From contig JAISTG010000013.1 of assembly GCA_031272705.1 (NCBI GenBank), forward strand, positions 42,355 to 106,354: DNA of 64,000 nt, given 5' to 3'. Every line of letters starts with the position of its first letter. Position 1 is the stretch's first letter. Shown here one piece after another: positions 26,895 through 35,534 of the stretch. The notes beneath the pieces are model-generated. The model had not been told where the DNA came from. It did not search any database and was given only the letters and a program-made list of their open reading frames with translations. Both the position numbers and the translations under genes were made by a program. This stretch comes from Bacteroidales bacterium (GTDB taxonomy: Bacteria; Bacteroidota; Bacteroidia; Bacteroidales; P3).

Positions 26895-27308
26895 ATGGCA
26901 ATAAGTTTTACAATCAACAGCAACTTTATTTTGCCTTATCAACGCACTCACTTAAAACGTTGGATTAAGCAAGTAGTCGCCGATTATGATAAACAAATTG
27001 ACGATGTTGCTTTTATATTTTGTGATGATGATGATTTGCTTGAAATAAATAATAAATATCTTAACCACGATTTTTATACTGACATCATAACCTTTGATTA
27101 CTGCGAAAACAATATAATCAATGGGGATATTTTTATTTCCGTTCAGCGAGTTAAAGACAATGCCCAAAAACTCAAAATACCGTTTGAAGAGGAATTAAAA
27201 CGTGTAATAATTCACGGAATACTGCATCTCTGTGGTTTGAAAGACAAAACAAAACAGCAATCCGTAACAATGCGTGCAGCGGAAGACAAGGCTATTACCT
27301 TCTTTTGA
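26895..27308 (+). CDS. ybeY: Endoribonuclease YbeY (16S rRNA maturation)
   Basis: A 137-aa zinc-dependent RNase used in rRNA 3' end maturation and ribosome quality control. Visible features are LLEINNKYLNHDFYTDIITFDY (family: LN..yR..d..TDVLSFp) and the metal motif IIHGILHLCGLKDKT. The third His of the enterobacterial motif (HGxLHLxGxDH) is replaced by Lys-Asp-Lys, which I recall as usual in Bacteroidota YbeY and therefore not a defect. The 3' end overlaps convergent ffh by 14 bp. Confidence 0.92.
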   Translation: MAISFTINSNFILPYQRTHLKRWIKQVVADYDKQIDDVAFIFCDDDDLLEINNKYLNHDFYTDIITFDYCENNIINGDIFISVQRVKDNAQKLKIPFEEELKRVIIHGILHLCGLKDKTKQQSVTMRAAEDKAITFF

Positions 27309-28620
27309 TATTGCGCATCATTTTTTCTGCTTTTCCGTTTGATACCATTTTCATCATTTTCCGCGTCTGCTCAAATTGTTTCATTAAACGATTGATGTCC
27401 TCTATGGTTTTGCCACTTCCAAGTGCTATTCTTTTCTTACGTGATACGTCAATTTTTGCAGGATTGGCTCTTTCGTAAGGAGTCATTGACGAAATGATTA
27501 CTTCCATATTCTTAAATACGTTTTCATCTATTGCAGCATCCTTTACCATTTTGCCCATACCCGGTAACATTCCTATCAAATCCTTTACAGACCCCATTTT
27601 CTTAACTTGTTGAAGTTGCGAAAGAAAATCGTTGAAATCAAATTCATTGGTGCGTAATTTCTTTGAAATTTTCCGTGCCTGTTCTTCGTCATACTGTTCC
27701 TGTGCCTTTTCAACAAAGGAAACTATATCCCCCATTCCAAGTATGCGATTAGCCATTCGGTCGGGGTAAAAGACATCTAACGCTTCCATTTTCTCACCCT
27801 GCGACACAAACTTTACAGGACGGGAAATTGTATAGCGAATTGAAAGAGCCGCACCGCCTCTTGTGTCTCCGTCAAGTTTAGTTAAAACTACTCCATCAAA
27901 GTTTAAGCGTTCAAAAAAGACCTTTGCGGTATTTACTGCGTCCTGTCCTGTCATTGAATCCACCACAAAGAGCGTCTCATGAGGGTTTAGAGTTTCTTTT
28001 AGTTTGAAAATCTCATCCATCATTTCGTTATCCACCGCTAAACGCCCGGCAGTATCCACTATAACAACGTTTTTATTGTGTTCTTTGGCGTATTTGACTG
28101 CGTTTTTGGCAATCCGTATCGGGTCTTTGGCGTTTTGTTCACTATAAACTTCAACTCCGATGCTTTCTCCCAAGATGTGTAACTGTTCAATAGCCGCCGG
28201 ACGATACACATCACAGGCTGCGAGCAGTACCTGTTTGTTTTGTTTTGTTTTTAACAAATTAGACAGTTTTGCACTGAAGGTTGTTTTTCCGCTTCCCTGC
28301 AAACCCGCTATCAAAACTATTGCAGGCGATCCTTTTAGATTGATTGACGAGGAGGTAATCCCCATTAAGTTTGTCAGTTCGTCATGTACAATCTTCACAA
28401 TCAACTGTGAAGGTTCTATGGAACTTAAAACATTTTGTCCTAATGCCTTTTGCTTAACGTTATCGCAAAATTCCTTTGCTATACTGTAACTTACGTCAGC
28501 CTGTACCAATGCTTTACGAACTTCTTTCAGGCTATCGGCAATGTTTATCTCCGTTATTTTGCCTGCACCCTTGATAATCTTAAAGGCTTTGGTTAGTTTA
28601 TCACTTAGATTTTCAAACAT
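27295..28620 (-). CDS. ffh: Signal recognition particle protein Ffh (SRP54)
   Basis: A 441-aa SRP GTPase that delivers signal-peptide-bearing nascent chains to FtsY and SecYEG. The N domain covers residues 1-90; the G domain shows G1 GLQGSGKTTFSAKL, DVYRPAAIEQL, DTAGRL and TKLDGDTRGGAALS; the M domain (about 300-441) carries MGSVKDLIGMLPGMGK and the RNA-binding RKKRIALGSGKTIEDINRL. It ends soon after the M domain (MMRNIKRR) without a Met-rich tail. A promoter (TATCTTTG, 28659-28666 minus strand) precedes it. Confidence 0.97.
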   Translation of the reverse strand: MFENLSDKLTKAFKIIKGAGKITEINIADSLKEVRKALVQADVSYSIAKEFCDNVKQKALGQNVLSSIEPSQLIVKIVHDELTNLMGITSSSINLKGSPAIVLIAGLQGSGKTTFSAKLSNLLKTKQNKQVLLAACDVYRPAAIEQLHILGESIGVEVYSEQNAKDPIRIAKNAVKYAKEHNKNVVIVDTAGRLAVDNEMMDEIFKLKETLNPHETLFVVDSMTGQDAVNTAKVFFERLNFDGVVLTKLDGDTRGGAALSIRYTISRPVKFVSQGEKMEALDVFYPDRMANRILGMGDIVSFVEKAQEQYDEEQARKISKKLRTNEFDFNDFLSQLQQVKKMGSVKDLIGMLPGMGKMVKDAAIDENVFKNMEVIISSMTPYERANPAKIDVSRKKRIALGSGKTIEDINRLMKQFEQTRKMMKMVSNGKAEKMMRNIKRR

Positions 28621-28658
28621 AATTCAACTTCTTTCTTCTTCTGTACGTTTTGAGCGTG

Positions 28659-28666
28659 CAAAGATA
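28659..28666 (-). promoter_or_regulatory. Minus-7 box for ffh
   Basis: TATCTTTG followed by CACGCTC on the minus strand, 38 bp before the ATG. The same downstream sequence GCACGCTCAAAA occurs after the rpsU minus-7 box at 35474. Confidence 0.65.
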
Positions 28667-28694
28667 CAAACTTTTTCGCAATTATAGCCTATCC

Positions 28695-29681
28695 TTACGA
28701 AATGAAAGTAAAATAAATCTTCACAAAGGTTATCAGTATGAGCAGGAAGAGAATGATGTTTGAATATAATAATTTTCTGCGAGCAAATAAAAATATGGTT
28801 ATCATAAAGGATAAAGGGATGGAAAAGAAGGCAGAAAATTCCGAATAGTCCATTACGTAAGCCATTGGCAACAAAGCAACAAACAGAAGTATTGTAAGGA
28901 TACTGCACTTCTTGCCATAAATGATATTATTCTCAATCTTTGAATTACGTACATAAAACAAAGAAGGTATCAAAAGCAAGCCTAACCCCACCAGATATAC
29001 CACATCAATCGGTTTGGATATTGAATAAATGGTCGGAAATCTAACAAAAGTATTTATGAACCAGTGAAATCGTTCTGCTAATTGGTCGGTTAAGTAATAA
29101 TAAACCACCGTAAAAATAAACGGAGTTATGAATCCAAAGATGCTAATAAACCATTTCTTTATGTGGTAAGCCTTATAAATGAAAAATCCTATCCAGATCC
29201 ATAACATAAAAAAGACCGTTGGTGCATAAAACATCGTCCCTATGGAAATTATAAGTGAAGTAGAAAAAATTTCTTCCGTACTTTCCTTCCTGCTATAAAC
29301 CTGATAAAAACACCACAAAGCAACAATCAAACAGAGATTCATAAGTAAGAGTGATGACATTGTCATAAACCGATAGTTTGAACTGCTCAAAAGATAATAC
29401 AGAAAGGCAGGCATATAAGTTGTTTTTTGCACTAATTTATTGCTTGTGAATATATAATTGAGCAGTAAGCCATTTATAATCATAAGAATAAAGGCAATGA
29501 CAGTGGCAAACAGCGGCATATCCCCCAGAAGCGAATGAAAATAAGTGTATAACAGCATATCAAAACTCGTTTCCACTACTTGCGGCGGCTTAATGAAAGC
29601 AATACACCAGAGAATGACCGGAGTAATGCCGATTATCAGTAATTGAGGAATGTACCTCTTCTTAAAAATGTTTACAAACAT
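28695..29681 (-). CDS. Polytopic membrane protein, DUF6427-like
   Basis: A 328-aa protein with about ten hydrophobic helices and few charged loops (YIPQLLIIGITPVILWCIAF, FMLWIWIGFFIYKAYHIKKW, FITPFIFTVVYYYLTDQ). The pattern of a short basic N-terminus, many membrane spans and a conserved W-x-x-F-F-x-Y element fits the DUF6427-type proteins common in Bacteroidota, but I rate that family call as moderate. Function unknown. It is leftward, upstream of ffh by 74 bp that contains the ffh promoter, so the two need not be cotranscribed. Confidence 0.55.
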   Translation of the reverse strand: MFVNIFKKRYIPQLLIIGITPVILWCIAFIKPPQVVETSFDMLLYTYFHSLLGDMPLFATVIAFILMIINGLLLNYIFTSNKLVQKTTYMPAFLYYLLSSSNYRFMTMSSLLLMNLCLIVALWCFYQVYSRKESTEEIFSTSLIISIGTMFYAPTVFFMLWIWIGFFIYKAYHIKKWFISIFGFITPFIFTVVYYYLTDQLAERFHWFINTFVRFPTIYSISKPIDVVYLVGLGLLLIPSLFYVRNSKIENNIIYGKKCSILTILLFVALLPMAYVMDYSEFSAFFSIPLSFMITIFLFARRKLLYSNIILFLLILITFVKIYFTFIS

Positions 29682-29845
29682 ACGTTCCCTTGATTAAAAC
29701 AGCGTCCTTTTACGACACAATCAACATTTAGTTACACTTTAAAACGAAAAAAATTCATTTTTATTTCTTTTTACCTTTTGCAACCGCCGCTGTAAAAGTC
29801 TAAAAAACCATCCTGTAAAATTAGAATTAAAATTTATTTATCTGA

Positions 29846-30046
29846 AATCAAGAAATAATCCCACAGAATCAAGAAAGGTTCATCTATAATCAAATAAGGT
29901 TGATGTTTTCCTGCGGGGAAACAATTAACCTTATTTGATTTCGGGGGGAATATTCTTTGATTATAGATGAATAAAACTTGATTTTGAATGATTATTATTT
30001 GATTCTAATTTGTTATAATCAAGTTTCAGAATTCTATAATTTGATT
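29846..30046. repeat. Phased array 6, two blocks flanking a hairpin element
   Basis: Block one has cores at 29846 (AATCAAGAA), 29867 and 29888 (AATCAAATA), spaced 21 bp. Block two has TCTTTGATT (29954), AACTTGATT (29975), TATTTGATT (29996), AATCAAGTT (30017) and AATTTGATT (30038), again exactly 21 bp. Between them lies the inverted-repeat element at 29888-29940. Together they fill most of the 421-bp divergent gap between the DUF6427-like gene and the T9SS protein gene. Confidence 0.82.
29888..29940. repeat. Inverted-repeat element with nested hairpin, short form
   Basis: Perfect 14-bp terminal arms AATCAAATAAGGTT (29888-29901) and AACCTTATTTGATT (29927-29940) enclose GTTTTCCTGCGGGGAAAC, itself a hairpin. 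The same 18-bp interior, reverse-complemented, and the same arms occur in the longer element at 47650-47796. Confidence 0.8.
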
Positions 30047-30102
30047 ATAACAATGAAGAACAAAAAACTTGTTTTTCAAAGAAAAGTAGTAATTTTGCGG
30101 CT

Positions 30103-31068
30103 GTGAAGAGACAAATTTTCATAATTGCAATAATGATTTCTACCTTGTCATTTGGACAAATTAAAGTGGTGAATAACAAGGTCGGAATTGGTGAGTTCTG
30201 GGAGCAAAATCCTAATTGGAACTTGGATGTTAATGGAGAAATGTGGATTTCCTGTTATCCTGCAACATCCGGTGTGAGTTTTGTATCAACGGAACTGAAC
30301 GGGTATAATTGTCCAACTTTGTTACCACAATGGGGAAGCACTTTCCGCATAGGTACTTCCGAGGCAAGATTAGCGCAGGTTTTCACTACATACCTGCATT
30401 ATGTAGCAATGACCCAAATTTCTGACCAAAAGGTAAAACAGAATATACGCCCTATGTCTCCAAGTTTAGATAAAATCAACAATTTATCGCTTGTTAATTT
30501 TGATTATACGGACGAATTTATATTCAAAAACGCAGACTCTTCCAATGTGTTTAAGAAAGAGTTATGTTTTATGCAGAAAGATAATAATGGATTCTTAGCG
30601 CAGGATGTGGAAAAGATTTTTCCACGTTTGGTTCTCAACAATGAAGAAAGCGGATTGAAGGAAGTGAATTATATTGGTTTTATTCCCGAACTGACAAAGG
30701 CAATACAGGAATTGAGTGCAGAGATAGACAAACTTAAAATAGAAAATGAATATCTTAAACTTAATTGCTGCCAGCCCGAAAGCACCACAAACACACTCAA
30801 TGATGACAAAGCAAAACTCTACCAAAACGTTCCAAATCCGTTCAATGCAGATACAAAGATAAGTTATTATATTCCTGTATTGGTAAAGCAGGCAGATATT
30901 TATATTTATAATCTTAACGGCACACAAATAAAGCATATTTCTGTTTTTCAAAAGGGACAAGGTTCATATACTTTGACGGCAAATGACCTTGAAGCAGGAA
31001 TGTATATCTACACTTTGATTGTTGACGACAATGTTATTGATTCAAAGAAAATGATATTAACCAAATAA
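30103..31068 (+). CDS. T9SS-secreted protein with peptidase S74-type intramolecular chaperone domain
   Basis: A 321-aa protein starting at GTG, the only start that gives the full signal peptide MKRQIFIIAIMISTLSFGQ. The centre (SDQKVKQNIRPMSPSLDKI ... VNFDYTDEF ... FLAQDVEKIFPRLV) matches the S74 chaperone domain known from phage tail fibres and many surface proteins, followed by a short coiled coil (LSAEIDKLKIENEYLKL). The C-terminus is a type A T9SS domain (LYQNVPNPFNADTKISYYIP). It is likely a trimeric surface protein; the S74 Ser-Asp pair is only partly recognisable. A TAATTTTG box at 30090-30097 lies so close to the GTG that the mRNA may be leaderless. Confidence 0.78.
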   Translation: MKRQIFIIAIMISTLSFGQIKVVNNKVGIGEFWEQNPNWNLDVNGEMWISCYPATSGVSFVSTELNGYNCPTLLPQWGSTFRIGTSEARLAQVFTTYLHYVAMTQISDQKVKQNIRPMSPSLDKINNLSLVNFDYTDEFIFKNADSSNVFKKELCFMQKDNNGFLAQDVEKIFPRLVLNNEESGLKEVNYIGFIPELTKAIQELSAEIDKLKIENEYLKLNCCQPESTTNTLNDDKAKLYQNVPNPFNADTKISYYIPVLVKQADIYIYNLNGTQIKHISVFQKGQGSYTLTANDLEAGMYIYTLIVDDNVIDSKKMILTK

Positions 31069-31105
31069 AATTGAATGTGATGAGAACATATTATAATATT
31101 ATTAG

Positions 31106-32734
31106 TTGTATTATTTTCTGTTTGTAAGTATTTCCTATTTGCAATGCATAGCACAATCAAATAGAGGAGAAAATTGTAAATATACAGGAGCAATAACACA
31201 AATTAATCCAATTCCTTGCAATAATAATCCTTATATACTCATATTTGAAGATAGTTTTGATGGCAATGAACTTGATTTTTCTAAATGGAAAAAGAGAAAT
31301 TGGAATCTGGAAAAGAAGTCTATTGTTTGGTATCAAGACGAAAATGTTGCTGTAGAAAATGGGGCATTAAAGATCTTCATTAAACGAGAATTCAAGCAAG
31401 ATATGCATGTGGGTTGGGATTATTGGCATCCTGATACAGTAAAAGATTTCTTTTTTACAACAGGTGAAATAGAAAGTCTGTCTAAATTTCCGATAGAGGG
31501 TAAATTTGAAGCAAGAATAAAATTACCTATAGCAGACGGATTAAATCCTGCTTTTTGGATGTATGAAGACAATCCATATAATGAGGTAGATATATTTGAA
31601 TTTTGCACAACTCCAGACACAGGACATTATCAAAATGGAACATGGTATGAGTATTATAACAATGGAATTTCAGCTGAGGGAACCAATAATGCTTATGAAT
31701 GCAACGAATCATGGAATTTTGATGACTATAACAACAATAATTTTTGGGGACAGAATTTGTATAATTTTCTTTTTGATAATAATTTTAGAACATATACATT
31801 TGTATGGGATAAAGACAAAATAGAATGGTATATAAATGGATGTTTGATGCGTAGTGAAACAAATTATGTTAAAAAAGGAGTTTTGGGCAGTATTGCAGAT
31901 TATCTTTTGAGTTGGGCGTTTGATTTTGAATTCGAACAATGTGATTGTAATAATATTAAAGTTGGAGACAAATACAATAGAGCAAAATTTTTCCCAGAGA
32001 ACCCAATGAAAATTCTGTTAGGATGTGGAATGTGGACCAAATCTCCAACAAATCTTAATTTCAATTCACCTGTGACAATGGAAGTAGATTATGTGAAAGT
32101 TTGGCAACGAAAACCTTGCAATCAAAATGTAACGGTAACTAATATTCCAATATTTAATTGTTATCCTATTGGAAATGGAGTATTATACAACGTGATAACA
32201 GGTAAAAATGTTACTCTTAACTGCAATATGACTATTCCTTCTGGTTACACAGTTAAGGTTATAGCGAAAGAAAATATTGTTTTTGGAGAAAATTTCAACC
32301 TTTCGGTAGAGGAAGGAGGTCTTTTTTTAACTGAAAACAATGCTAATTTATGCAATATACAATCCAACAATCAAGTTATTGTTTATAAAATCATAGAAGA
32401 ATCAGAAAGAAATAATGATATTAGTAATGAAGATACTAGTATAAATATTTGTTATGATAGGAAAAATGAAATATTTGTTTACCCAACTCTTGATAATGAT
32501 AAACAAATTATAATTGATTTTAAAACAAATGATTATTCAAATCTTTCTTTAACAATAACAGATAAATATGATAGAACAATATATGTTGTTGAAAAAATTG
32601 AAATTTCTAAAAAATTAATAGATGTAAATGATTTTAATATTGGAGACTATGTTTTACATATACAAGTTTTAAAGAACAATAGAGAATTAAAATATCAAAT
32701 AATAATAAATTCATTAAATAATGCGGAGATGTAA
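31106..32734 (+). CDS. Secreted GH16 glycoside hydrolase with T9SS domain; apparent frameshift in signal peptide
   Basis: About 540 aa. Residues roughly 40-340 form a GH16 (laminarinase/agarase-type) jelly roll: LIFEDSFDGNELDFSKWKK, the catalytic motif NEVDIFEF (E-x-D-x-x-E), AFWMYEDNPYN and a closing VDYVKVWQRKP. A type A T9SS-like domain ends the protein. The only start in this frame is TTG at 31106 with a truncated signal. In another frame an ATG at 31080, 12 bp after the previous stop, encodes MRTYYNIISCIIFCL and then hits a stop; joining the two frames would give a normal signal peptide ending CIAQ. So either a sequencing error, a frameshift mutation or programmed slippage separates signal and enzyme. 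It is downstream of the S74 protein gene in an AT-rich operon. Confidence 0.8.
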   Translation: MYYFLFVSISYLQCIAQSNRGENCKYTGAITQINPIPCNNNPYILIFEDSFDGNELDFSKWKKRNWNLEKKSIVWYQDENVAVENGALKIFIKREFKQDMHVGWDYWHPDTVKDFFFTTGEIESLSKFPIEGKFEARIKLPIADGLNPAFWMYEDNPYNEVDIFEFCTTPDTGHYQNGTWYEYYNNGISAEGTNNAYECNESWNFDDYNNNNFWGQNLYNFLFDNNFRTYTFVWDKDKIEWYINGCLMRSETNYVKKGVLGSIADYLLSWAFDFEFEQCDCNNIKVGDKYNRAKFFPENPMKILLGCGMWTKSPTNLNFNSPVTMEVDYVKVWQRKPCNQNVTVTNIPIFNCYPIGNGVLYNVITGKNVTLNCNMTIPSGYTVKVIAKENIVFGENFNLSVEEGGLFLTENNANLCNIQSNNQVIVYKIIEESERNNDISNEDTSINICYDRKNEIFVYPTLDNDKQIIIDFKTNDYSNLSLTITDKYDRTIYVVEKIEISKKLIDVNDFNIGDYVLHIQVLKNNRELKYQIIINSLNNAEM

Positions 32735-34118
32735 TAATATTGTTTTTTATGCTTTGGTTGCTGCAATATTCCTGTTTATGATAAGTCCATCTTTTCTCAC
32801 GAAGGGAATGTTTTTAGATGGAATAACCTATGCTGCAATTTCTAAAAATTTTGCAAATGGATATGGTTCTTTTCTACATCCTTTCTACAATGGAATTTGG
32901 TTTGTAACATATACACCACATCCTCCGATGCTTTTCTTTTTTGAGGGATTGTTTTTTAAGGTACTTGGCACTGATTTTTGGGTAGAAAAAGTGTTTTCTG
33001 TCTTTTGTATATTGATAACAATGATTTTAATGTCAAAATTATGTAAAAAGATTGGCTTGCAAAATGGATTTATGTCGTGGTTATTTTTTATTTCAATCCC
33101 TTTAATCATTTGGGCAGCAACCAACAATCTGATTGAAAATTGCTTAATGATATTTACAACCCTTTCTGTTCTGCTTTATCTACATTCATTGGAAAGAAAC
33201 CGTTTTTTGTTGTTGATATTTGCAGGATTATCCCTTGCTATTGGTTTTTTATTGAAAGGATTTGTTGCGTTTTTTCCGTTTTCTTTTCCCTTTATTTATT
33301 GGTTGGTAATGAAAAATAATACTTTCAAAAGAATAATGCTTGATACGTTTGTAATGACTTTTTGTGCAGTTCTGCCAATTTTAGTTATTATCATTTCATC
33401 AACAGATGTAAAAAACTATTTTATAAACTATTATAATTTTCAAATTGCAGGAGAAATGACTAATGTTAAAACGGTGAATACTCGTTATTATATATTGGGG
33501 AGATATTTTTGTGAGTTAATACCATGTTTTGTAATTTGCGGATTATTATTATGGAAAATTAAATTTAAGAAGGAATATAAATATAACGGCAAAAAAGCGT
33601 TGATGTTATTTTTGTTTTCTTTAACATCTGTATTGCCAATCGTTATCACAATGAAACAGAGTGGTTTTTATTTTTTACCTGCATTGCCTTTTGTTTCTAT
33701 TGCTTTCGCTGCATTGATTGACAATAGAATTAATAGGTTTTATTTGAAAATAAGCACAAAACAATGGTTTGCGTCATTAAAATATATTTCTATTATTTTG
33801 TTTTTAACATCTATTATAACTTGCTTTGTTTTCTATGGTTCGGCATCAAGAGATAAAGGAATGTTATCCGATATTGATATTATTGCCAAAACTATTGGTA
33901 AAAATAAAATAATAAGCATACCTGATGAAATGGCACAGGAATATACTTTATCTGCTTATTGTGCGAGATTTTACAATATCTCAATAGACCCCAATGTGCA
34001 ACATCATCATCAATATCTATTAGTGAGGAAGGCATTGGATAAAGAAAGAGATAATTATCATAAATTGCCCTTGCAAATGGAATTATTTTATTTGTATAAA
34101 GCAAAAACAAACAATTAA
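32721..34118 (+). CDS. GT39-like (PMT_2/ArnT-like) membrane glycosyltransferase
   Basis: A 465-aa protein with about eleven membrane helices. After helix 1 comes the first periplasmic loop with the acidic motif FLDGITYAAISKNFANGYGS, equivalent to the D-[DE] of GT39/GT83 enzymes, then HPFYNGIWFVTYTPHPPMLFFFEGLFF, a typical aromatic/proline loop. Such enzymes move a sugar from a polyprenyl-phosphate carrier onto lipid or protein acceptors at the periplasmic face. Acceptor unknown. Its start overlaps the GH16 end by 14 bp, so it is in the same operon and may glycosylate the secreted products, which is inference. Very AT-rich, like its neighbours, suggesting an accessory region. Confidence 0.72.
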   Translation: MRRCNNIVFYALVAAIFLFMISPSFLTKGMFLDGITYAAISKNFANGYGSFLHPFYNGIWFVTYTPHPPMLFFFEGLFFKVLGTDFWVEKVFSVFCILITMILMSKLCKKIGLQNGFMSWLFFISIPLIIWAATNNLIENCLMIFTTLSVLLYLHSLERNRFLLLIFAGLSLAIGFLLKGFVAFFPFSFPFIYWLVMKNNTFKRIMLDTFVMTFCAVLPILVIIISSTDVKNYFINYYNFQIAGEMTNVKTVNTRYYILGRYFCELIPCFVICGLLLWKIKFKKEYKYNGKKALMLFLFSLTSVLPIVITMKQSGFYFLPALPFVSIAFAALIDNRINRFYLKISTKQWFASLKYISIILFLTSIITCFVFYGSASRDKGMLSDIDIIAKTIGKNKIISIPDEMAQEYTLSAYCARFYNISIDPNVQHHHQYLLVRKALDKERDNYHKLPLQMELFYLYKAKTNN

Positions 34119-34247
34119 ATTTTGGTAATTAGGTGTCAATATAAGTTTTGAATATGTATTTGTAAAATAACGGACTGCTAAAAATGAATGATATGAAAAC
34201 AGAAATTTGATTGCAGACAATGGAAACGTTTTTTAAAGTTTGTAATA

Positions 34248-35129
34248 TCATTCAGAACGGGGATGAGACTGCTTATAAGCCTTTTTCAAATCCTCTATGG
34301 AATTATGCGAATAAACTTGTGTGGCATTCAAAGAAGAATGTCCAAGCAGTTCTTTTATGGAATTAATGTCCGAACCTTCGTTTAAGAGATGCGTAGCAAA
34401 AGTATGACGCAATACATGAGGAGATTTCTTTTCCGTATTAGCCATTGCAAGCAACTGTTTCACAATGTAATATAACTGATTTTTAGTTAGCGGCTGCAAA
34501 TCCTTATCTACCAATAACTGTTCGCAAGTGACACCTCTTTCTTTTCGCTCCTTTATGTACGCCTCCAAGCGTTTCAGTAAATGCGGATGCAGAGGTATTA
34601 TACGTTCTTTGCGTCTTTTGCCAAATATCTTAATGAAAGCGTTACCAAAATAAATATCCTGTTGCTTTATTCCTAACATTTCCGCTTGTCGTATACCCGT
34701 TGCGTAAAACAATTCAAGAATAATATCGTTGCGAAGAGCCAAAAACGAATCTTTTTCTACGGTTTCGTGTGATAAAATGTGTGTCATATCTCCCGCTTGA
34801 ATATAAACAGGATTACGTTTGACTACTTTAGGTAACAGAAGTTTTAACATAGGGTTATGCTTTAATACTTCGGTTGCTTCCAAAAAGTGAAAATAAGTAC
34901 GAAGACTTGCTATTTTACGACAGATTGAACGAGCCGTAATGCCTTTTTCGTTTAAATACATCATCCAGTCTCTAATCATTTGAACAGAAACTTCATCTGC
35001 TTCCATAACATCAAAATTTACTGCAACAAAATCTGCAAAAGACGTAATATCTGCAAGATAAGCTGCAATCGTATGTTGGGAATAATTGTGTTCTATCGTC
35101 AAATAATGTTCAAAATCCGCAGTTTTCAT
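34248..35129 (-). CDS. Tyrosine recombinase XerC/XerD
   Basis: A 293-aa site-specific recombinase. The SAM-like N-terminal core-binding domain (residues 1-90: FEHYLTIEHNYSQHTIAAYLADI) precedes the catalytic domain with ATGIRQAEMLGI (first Arg), GKRRKERIIPLH (Lys), HVLRHTFATHLL (His-x-x-Arg), LLGHSSLNATQVYSH (last His and nucleophile Tyr). Size and motifs fit chromosomal XerC/D that resolves dimers at dif with FtsK. Which of the two it is cannot be decided. It is leftward, 92 bp upstream of nothing coding on its 3' side but followed upstream by rpsU in the same orientation, the common Bacteroidota order. Confidence 0.92.
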   Translation of the reverse strand: MKTADFEHYLTIEHNYSQHTIAAYLADITSFADFVAVNFDVMEADEVSVQMIRDWMMYLNEKGITARSICRKIASLRTYFHFLEATEVLKHNPMLKLLLPKVVKRNPVYIQAGDMTHILSHETVEKDSFLALRNDIILELFYATGIRQAEMLGIKQQDIYFGNAFIKIFGKRRKERIIPLHPHLLKRLEAYIKERKERGVTCEQLLVDKDLQPLTKNQLYYIVKQLLAMANTEKKSPHVLRHTFATHLLNEGSDINSIKELLGHSSLNATQVYSHNSIEDLKKAYKQSHPRSE

Positions 35130-35220
35130 AGCGGCAAAAATAATAATAAAATTTCAATATAAAAAAAGAGAGAGCATTCCTTGTAGAACGACCTCTCTGT
35201 CTTATGATAGCATCGGATTG

Positions 35221-35418
35221 TTAGCTATCCATTTCAGCTTGCCGTAGCTTCTGCACATAGATTGCTTTCAATCTTTTGCCTCTCGCCACTACCGAAGGCT
35301 TAGTGAATTGCTTTCTTGCACGCAATTCTCTAACGACTCCTGTCCTTTCAAACTTTCTTTTAAGTTTTTTCAAAGACTTTTCTATGTTATCACCTTCTTT
35401 AATGGGTACAATAATCAT
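35221..35418 (-). CDS. rpsU: 30S ribosomal protein S21
   Basis: A 65-aa basic protein with the S21 pattern IIVPIKEGDNIEKSLKKLKRKF and GVVRELRARKQFTKPSV. It binds the platform of the 30S subunit. A promoter (TACCTTTG, 35474-35481 minus strand) precedes it, and xerC/D follows 91 bp downstream in the same direction. Confidence 0.96.
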   Translation of the reverse strand: MIIVPIKEGDNIEKSLKKLKRKFERTGVVRELRARKQFTKPSVVARGKRLKAIYVQKLRQAEMDS

Positions 35419-35473
35419 AAATTTACCTCTTTCTTGTTAATGTTAATAAATAAAACCTTTTATTTTGAGCGTG

Positions 35474-35481
35474 CAAAGGTA
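35474..35481 (-). promoter_or_regulatory. Minus-7 box for rpsU
   Basis: TACCTTTG followed by CACGCTCAAAA on the minus strand; the downstream bases match those after the ffh minus-7 box. Confidence 0.62.
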
Positions 35482-35534
35482 CAACTTTTTTTTGTAATAC
35501 CAAAATTTCACTAATTTTTTGTAATGAAAATGAA

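Noticed and set aside
26895..27308. YbeY missing a catalytic His
   Set aside because: Replacement of the third metal His by K-D-K is, as far as I recall, usual in this phylum, so it is not evidence of inactivation.
29888..29940. Invertible promoter flanked by inverted repeats
   Set aside because: The segment between the arms is only 25 bp and contains no promoter; a recombinase would not readily invert so short a segment. The flipped interior versus 47.65 kb is kept as an observation.
34248..35129. Phage or island integrase
   Set aside because: Size, motifs and rpsU neighbourhood fit the housekeeping XerC/D; no attachment site or cargo is adjacent.
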